DNA of 33,642 bases from Pseudomonas putida W15Oct28 (GTDB taxonomy: Bacteria > Pseudomonadota > Gammaproteobacteria > Pseudomonadales > Pseudomonadaceae): positions 1-33,642 of the forward strand of contig NZ_JENB01000055.1 of assembly GCF_000708715.2 (NCBI RefSeq), read 5' to 3'. The notes below the pieces were generated by a model. It was not told where the DNA came from. It searched no databases and saw nothing but the letters and a program-made list of their open reading frames with translations. Of the stretch, positions 29,661 through 33,642 are shown one piece after another. Each line of letters opens with the position of its first letter. Within the stretch, counting starts at the first letter, position 1. A program made the translations under genes and the position numbers.

Positions 29661-31697
29661 TCAGATGTCCAGCACCAGCGCCTGTATCCCCTCCTCCACT
29701 CGCGCCGGCACAGCACAACAGATCAACACCGATCCCGCCTCCGGCAGCTCTGCCGGTGGGTTCGGGTAATGCACCTGGCCGCTCACCAGCCTGGTCTTGC
29801 AGGTACCGCACGACCCACCCCGGCAACTGAACTCCGGCGCCAGCCCGCGAGCCTCGGCCAGTTCCAGCAGGGTGCCGCTGCCTGGTGCCCAGCGCGCTTC
29901 CTTGGCCGACGCCGCGAAGTACACCGGAACTGGCTCGCTGGCCGCAGGCGGCTGTTGCAAGGTGGGCTGGCCTGCATCCGTGTGCCGCCGCAGCGTCGAC
30001 GGGCCAAAGGCTTCAGCGTGAATCCGCGCATCCGGCACATGCACCGTGCGCAGCCCTTCATACAGGTCCTGAGTAAAGCTGCCCGGGCCACACAGGTAGA
30101 AATCGTAGTCGTCCAGCGCCAGCGTCGCCTTGACCTGCTCGATGCCCAGCCGGCCGGCAAACTCGTAATCTTGCCCGGCCACGGCATGGTCTTCTGGCTG
30201 GCTGAGGGCGCGATGAACATGCAGCAAGCCGCCGGCCTGGTACCGCAAGCTCGCCAGCTCCTGCCCGAATGGCAGATCGGCCAGGCTGCGAGCGCCATGG
30301 AACAGGTGGATGCGCCGTGCCTGCCCTTTGCTCAGTTGCTCACGCAGCATGGCCAGCAACGGCGTGATACCCACGCCCGCGCCAATCAGCACAAGCGGGC
30401 GCGTACCCTGCTCATCCAGCGTGAAACTGCCCATAGGCGGGCGCACATCAAGCACATCACCTGGCGCGATGTGCGCATGCAGGTGTCGAGATACAGGCCC
30501 TTGTGCTTTTACGCTGATACGCAGGTAGCCATCGGAGGGTGCGCTCGACAAGCTGTAGGTACGGATCATCGAGGCTTCATTACCAACCTGGACTTGCACC
30601 GGAATATGCTGCCCTGGCGCAAAGACCACGCGGCTATCGCTGGGCGGCTCAAGGTAGAACGAGCGGATATCGCGGCTCTCCTGCTCCACCCGCAGCACAC
30701 GCCAGGCCTGCCATTGGCGCTGCCGCTGGCGTTGCTGCAGGCGTGCGTCGGCTTCGGCCCAGGTGCCGGTCATCAGGCTGGTCGGTGCGTACTCCTTGAA
30801 GGCCCAGCGCAGGGAAACCGCAGCCGGGCGCCACACCACCTGCTCGACCTCCAGCGTCCACAGCCGCTCGGCACCTTCGAAGGCCTGGATGGCCGGGCTG
30901 TCCAGCAGCACCTCGGCACGCCCGCACAGCTGCAGCACGTTGCCGTTGCTGAAGTCGATGAACAGCAAGCCGGCCCGCGGGTTCACCAACAAGTTGCCCA
31001 AGGTGTTGAAGTGCAGGTTGCCCGCGTAGTCGGGAATGGTCAGCCGATTGCCCTGGACCTTGACGAACCCTGGCCGGCCGCCACGGTGAGAGACATCCAC
31101 CGAGCGCTGGCCGTCGCCTTGCTCGACATAGCTGGCGACGAAGAACGTGTCGGCGGCCTGGATCATGCTGACGGTTGTGGCATCCAGTGTTGTCGCATCG
31201 ACACGCGCCTGGGCGGGCTCGGTGACGCGGGTGTAGTCACGCAACTGGATGTACTGCGGGCAGTTGCCGAACGACTGCTCCACCCTCACCTGCAGTTGCC
31301 CTTGCGCAGCCTGACGGATCTGCCCGTTGATGCGATTACGCCGACGGGTGTGCAGTTCGATACCCAGCAGGCCAACCGCCTGCCCGGCTACCAGCCCCGG
31401 GGTGGCGGGATCATCTGCAGGCAACGTGGTGTCGATCGTCAGCACGCGGGGGTCGGGCGAGCTGACGAAACCTTCTGGCCCTTCCAGCAGGGTGGCCCAA
31501 GGCCGACCCAGGGCGTCGACGCTGGCAGCGATCATGAACGGCAGCTGGTGATAGAACATGCGGTGCTGGTCGGGCATGTGGTCACGAATGACCTTTTGTC
31601 CGAACGCCTCCATGCGCTCTGCTACACCGACCTTTTCCTGCAGGGTTTTCTCGCCCGCATGCCAGGGCGAGGGGCGGTGGTCCGGGGTCTGTTGCAT
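29661..31697 (-). CDS. Three-module flavin/iron-sulfur oxidoreductase (PNPOx-like + FNR-like + 2Fe-2S)
   Basis: A 678-residue fusion. Residues about 1-320 form a pyridoxamine-phosphate-oxidase-like split barrel (MFYHQLPFMIAASVDALGRPWATLLEG..., DTFFVASYVEQ, GRPGFVKVQGN and PDYAGNLHFNTLGNLLVNPRAGLLFIDF), likely to bind FMN. Residues about 330-580 are a ferredoxin-reductase module with the flavin-binding RTYSLSS, VSRHLH and the nucleotide-binding LIGAGVGITPLLAML plus YLCGPGSF. The last 90 residues are a plant-type ferredoxin: CRGGSCGTCKTRLVSG with the fourth cysteine in SVLICCAVP. Electrons probably flow from NAD(P)H through flavin to 2Fe-2S and on to the split-barrel site. GGGAGGA precedes ATG 31697. 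The gap to the GST gene upstream is 27 bp, so they form an operon. Confidence 0.88.
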   Translation of the reverse strand: MQQTPDHRPSPWHAGEKTLQEKVGVAERMEAFGQKVIRDHMPDQHRMFYHQLPFMIAASVDALGRPWATLLEGPEGFVSSPDPRVLTIDTTLPADDPATPGLVAGQAVGLLGIELHTRRRNRINGQIRQAAQGQLQVRVEQSFGNCPQYIQLRDYTRVTEPAQARVDATTLDATTVSMIQAADTFFVASYVEQGDGQRSVDVSHRGGRPGFVKVQGNRLTIPDYAGNLHFNTLGNLLVNPRAGLLFIDFSNGNVLQLCGRAEVLLDSPAIQAFEGAERLWTLEVEQVVWRPAAVSLRWAFKEYAPTSLMTGTWAEADARLQQRQRQRQWQAWRVLRVEQESRDIRSFYLEPPSDSRVVFAPGQHIPVQVQVGNEASMIRTYSLSSAPSDGYLRISVKAQGPVSRHLHAHIAPGDVLDVRPPMGSFTLDEQGTRPLVLIGAGVGITPLLAMLREQLSKGQARRIHLFHGARSLADLPFGQELASLRYQAGGLLHVHRALSQPEDHAVAGQDYEFAGRLGIEQVKATLALDDYDFYLCGPGSFTQDLYEGLRTVHVPDARIHAEAFGPSTLRRHTDAGQPTLQQPPAASEPVPVYFAASAKEARWAPGSGTLLELAEARGLAPEFSCRGGSCGTCKTRLVSGQVHYPNPPAELPEAGSVLICCAVPARVEEGIQALVLDI

Positions 31698-31724
31698 GGC
31701 GGCGTTCCTCCCGATGGCGGGGTG

Positions 31725-32354
31725 TCAGGCGCTGGTCTGCAGCCCGATCACAGTGCGTGGCATGGGCACGAAGCCCGGCAGCGACTCGATCCTTGCCAGC
31801 CAGCTGCGCACGTTGGCGTAGGGCTCCAGCGACACGTTGCCTTCGGGGGCATGGGCGATGTACGAGTAGTTGGCGATGTCGGCGATGGTGGGCGTGCTGC
31901 CCGCCAGGAATGGCAGCTTGGCCAGCTCGGCGTCGATCACCTTGAGCAGTGTGTGGGCACGGGCAATGACTTCGTCGGTGTTGAACGCTGCGCCGAACAC
32001 AGTCACCAGGCGCGCGGCAGCGGGGCCAAAGGCCAGCGGGCCGGCAGCAATCGACAACCAGCGTTGCACACGGGCAGCGGCAGCAGGCTCTTCGGGCAAC
32101 CAGGTGGCGTTGTCATACTTTTTGGCCAGGTAGACGAGGATGGCGTTGGAATCGGCAATCACCGTACCGTTGTCATCGATGACCGGGACTTGGCCGAACG
32201 GGTTGAGGGCCAGGAAATCCGGCTGCTTGTGAGCACCTTTGGCCAGGTCGACGAACACCAGCTCGGTGGGCAGGTTCAGCAGCGAGAGCATCAGCTCGAT
32301 GCGATGGGCGTGGCCAGACTTGGGGAAGTTGTAGAGCTTGATCGGGTTCGACAT
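31725..32354 (-). CDS. Glutathione S-transferase family protein
   Basis: A 209-residue protein with an N-terminal thioredoxin-like domain (IKLYNFPKSGHAHRIELMLSLL, LNPFGQVPVIDDNGTVIADSNAILVYLAKKY with the cis-Pro and the glutathione-contacting Asp-Ser pair) and an all-helical C-terminal domain (LPFLAGSTPTIADIANYSYIAHAPEGN). The active residue is probably Ser13. It would conjugate or reduce substrates with glutathione. AGGAG precedes ATG 32354 by 9 bases. It is the first gene of an operon with the flavin/iron-sulfur oxidoreductase and close to a LysR gene, a set that suggests detoxification or reductive attack on a xenobiotic, though the substrate is not known. Confidence 0.9.
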   Translation of the reverse strand: MSNPIKLYNFPKSGHAHRIELMLSLLNLPTELVFVDLAKGAHKQPDFLALNPFGQVPVIDDNGTVIADSNAILVYLAKKYDNATWLPEEPAAAARVQRWLSIAAGPLAFGPAAARLVTVFGAAFNTDEVIARAHTLLKVIDAELAKLPFLAGSTPTIADIANYSYIAHAPEGNVSLEPYANVRSWLARIESLPGFVPMPRTVIGLQTSA

Positions 32355-32505
32355 GGGCTTGGCTCCTGGTCAGCACCGGAAATGGGCTGGTGGAGCACAT
32401 GCTGCACTGAATCGTTTGGCAGCAGAATCAGTGCGCAGGGGAAACCATAATTTCGCGGGGCGGAATAATGGTTTCCAAAACTTGCGCTAGCTGGGAAGTA
32501 TCAGG

Positions 32506-33057
32506 CTAGTGCAGCTTGTTGAAATGCCTGAACAGCCCACGCGCAGCTTCGACCACCTGCGGAACGCAGGCCTGGATATCGGCTTCGCTCATCTGGTCCA
32601 GCAGCTCGAAGTTATCTTCAAGCCCATGCAGGGAAATGGCTTTCAACAGTTGGTCCTGCTCCGGCGGTAACGCTTCCCAACCGGCAATCTGGGTGCCGCG
32701 CATGTAGCCGAAGCACCACTCCTCCATGACGATCACGCTACCTTCCTCGCCATCGCGTTCCTCGAACAGCGGCTCGAAGTGGTCGATGTTGTCACCCAGT
32801 TCTTCCGCCACTTGGTTGGCATAACGCAGCATCAACGCGGTGTACGCTTCTTCGTGCGCGGGCTTCTTGAACTTCGGCACCTTGCCACCGGCCACTGCGG
32901 GCAACCATTGCTCCGGGAAGACAGTGACCGGCGAACTGGCCAGCGCAGTGAAAAAGCCATTGAGCTCGGCCAGGTTGAGTACCGAGTAGTCGTTACCGTA
33001 GGTGATCAGCAGGTCTTCGAGGCGATCGAGTTCTTTGTCGCTGAGTGCGGGGAGCAT
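32506..33057 (-). CDS. UPF0149 / YecA-family protein
   Basis: A 183-residue protein of the YecA (UPF0149) family. It starts MLPALSDKELDRLEDLLITYGN and continues LAELNGFFTALASSPVTVFPEQWLP, matching the family's opening helices, and later MEEWCFGYMRGTQIAGWEALPPEQDQLLKAISLHG. It is a helical protein of unknown function; it lacks the C-terminal SEC-C zinc motif of some YecA members. The ATG at 33057 is chosen over longer frames because the similarity starts there and AGGA lies about 9 bases upstream; longer frames read through the REP. A plus-strand gap of about 150 bp separates it from the GST gene upstream region. Confidence 0.8.
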   Translation of the reverse strand: MLPALSDKELDRLEDLLITYGNDYSVLNLAELNGFFTALASSPVTVFPEQWLPAVAGGKVPKFKKPAHEEAYTALMLRYANQVAEELGDNIDHFEPLFEERDGEEGSVIVMEEWCFGYMRGTQIAGWEALPPEQDQLLKAISLHGLEDNFELLDQMSEADIQACVPQVVEAARGLFRHFNKLH

Positions 33058-33131
33058 GGGTGAAAATCCTGGGAAGCAAAAGTGTGTGCACCCTAGCACA
33101 TGCTGCTGCGCCAGGAAGGTTTGCATGGTCT

Positions 33132-33232
33132 TTGCAGGAGCAGCCTTGTGCTGCGAAGAGGCCCGCACAGCCGACACATCACTGTCAGCTGTACGGGCCT
33201 CTTCGCAGCACAAGGCTGCTCCTACAACAGGA
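33132..33232. repeat. Inverted REP pair (GCAGCACAAGGCTGC type)
   Basis: CAGGAGCAGCCTTGTGCTGC then GAAGAGGCCCG and the inverse CGGGCCTCTTCGCAGCAC then AAGGCTGCTCCTAC. Both units carry the same variant. It lies between the UPF0149 gene and the acetolactate-synthase-like gene. Confidence 0.92.
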
Positions 33233-33252
33233 CGGCACCGGCCTGTAGGGGG

Positions 33253-33642
33253 TTACACCGCCAGCGCGCGCTCACGCAGCTCGCTGTTGAGGATGCGGTC
33301 GTTCTCGCTGTAATCGACCGGGCAGTCGATCACGTGCACGCCTGGGGTCTTGATGCAGTGTTCCAGAAGCGGCAGCAGGGCTTCGGCGCTTTCTACGCGG
33401 TGGCCGTTGGCACCGTAGGCTTCGGCGTATTTGACGAAGTCCGGGTTGCCGTAGTCCAGGCCGAAATCGGTGAAGCCCATGTTGGCCTGCTTCCAGCGGA
33501 TCATGCCGTAGCCATCGTCACGCAGGATCACCACGGTGATGTGCATGCCCAGGCGCACTGCCGTTTCCAGCTCCTGGCTGTTCATCATGAAGCCGCCGTC
33601 GCCGCATACCGAGATCACCGGGCGGTCCGGGTGTACCAGGTG
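33253..33642 (-). CDS. Acetolactate-synthase-like thiamine-diphosphate enzyme, C-terminal part only
   Basis: The final 129 codons of a gene that continues beyond the window. They contain the thiamine-diphosphate and magnesium motif GDGGFMMNSQELETAVRLGMHITVVILRDDGYGMI, followed by FGLDYGNPDFVKYAEAYGANGHRVESAEALLPLLEHCI and GVHVIDCPVDYSEN. This is the C-terminal domain of acetolactate synthase-type large subunits (AlsS/IlvB/Ilvx group), which condense pyruvate. The gene end, LNSELRERALAV, and the stop at 33253-33255 are complete. Whether it is the biosynthetic or a catabolic version cannot be told from this fragment. Confidence 0.88.
   Translation of the reverse strand, partial: HLVHPDRPVISVCGDGGFMMNSQELETAVRLGMHITVVILRDDGYGMIRWKQANMGFTDFGLDYGNPDFVKYAEAYGANGHRVESAEALLPLLEHCIKTPGVHVIDCPVDYSENDRILNSELRERALAV

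Noticed and set aside
29541..32450. A 969-codon open frame on the plus strand opposite the oxidoreductase and GST genes
   Set aside because: Same antisense effect of GC bias. The minus-strand genes have clear domains, ribosome-binding sites and operon spacing; this frame has none.

Overview
The window is high-GC Pseudomonas chromosome, most like the P. putida group. Three things point there. The gene order dctA, phoQ-phoP-oprH, pcpS, an OmpR-type two-component pair, nrdA, nrdB matches my memory of that genus. There is a P. putida-type uronate dehydrogenase. About fifteen intergenic REP elements or inverted REP pairs carry the TGTGGGAGCGG/CCGCTCCCACA core typical of P. putida. No tRNA, rRNA, CRISPR array, prophage or intact insertion sequence was seen. 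These assignments come from reading motifs and remembered families; no database search was run.

Layout. 1-2.8 kb: the start of a glycine-rich secreted protein (cut by the window edge), then a GNAT acetyltransferase, a RsuA/RluF-like protein that seems to lack the catalytic aspartate, a YehS-type protein and TrmO. 2.9-7.4 kb, minus strand: the dicarboxylate carrier DctA with a sigma-54 promoter and two upstream palindromes, then oprH-phoP-phoQ read from right to left. A four-copy, 11-bp-period GTTCAG array (PhoP box) lies between oprH and a divergent dienelactone hydrolase. 8.5-11.5 kb: the phosphopantetheinyl transferase PcpS and a convergent sensor kinase/response regulator pair. 11.6-17.3 kb: nrdA and nrdB, class Ia ribonucleotide reductase. 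Each has its own NrdR-box pair, nrdA also has a consensus DnaA box and a long hairpin-rich leader, and a small basic gene whose end runs into a REP lies between them. 17.3-18.9 kb: accessory-looking spacer with REPs, an orphan RelB/DinJ-like antitoxin and three 25-bp repeats resembling an IS21-type end.

18.9-28.4 kb is a hexuronate/aldarate catabolic block: an OprD-type porin; the operon udh - lactonase - TRAP dctP-dctQ-dctM; an EamA exporter and an aldose-1-epimerase-like gene; and an ACS-type MFS carrier on the minus strand. Porin, udh and MFS genes share a near-identical 13-bp operator (GTTGTACGACAAC type) fitting the FadR/GntR pattern TNGTNNNACNA. Their start regions, and that of dctP, carry A-rich AANAANAA motifs typical of Hfq/Crc control. 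The implied scheme is that sugar acids enter by the porin, cross the inner membrane by TRAP or MFS carriers, are oxidised at C1 by Udh and delactonised to aldarates. The controlling GntR regulator is not in the window.

28.6-33.6 kb, minus strand: a LysR regulator, a GST plus three-module flavin/iron-sulfur oxidoreductase operon, a UPF0149 protein and the 3' end of an acetolactate-synthase-like ThDP enzyme. I saw no wholly new multi-gene system. The best leads are the shared uronate operator, the structured nrdA leader, the degenerate pseudouridine synthase and the REP-tailed small protein.
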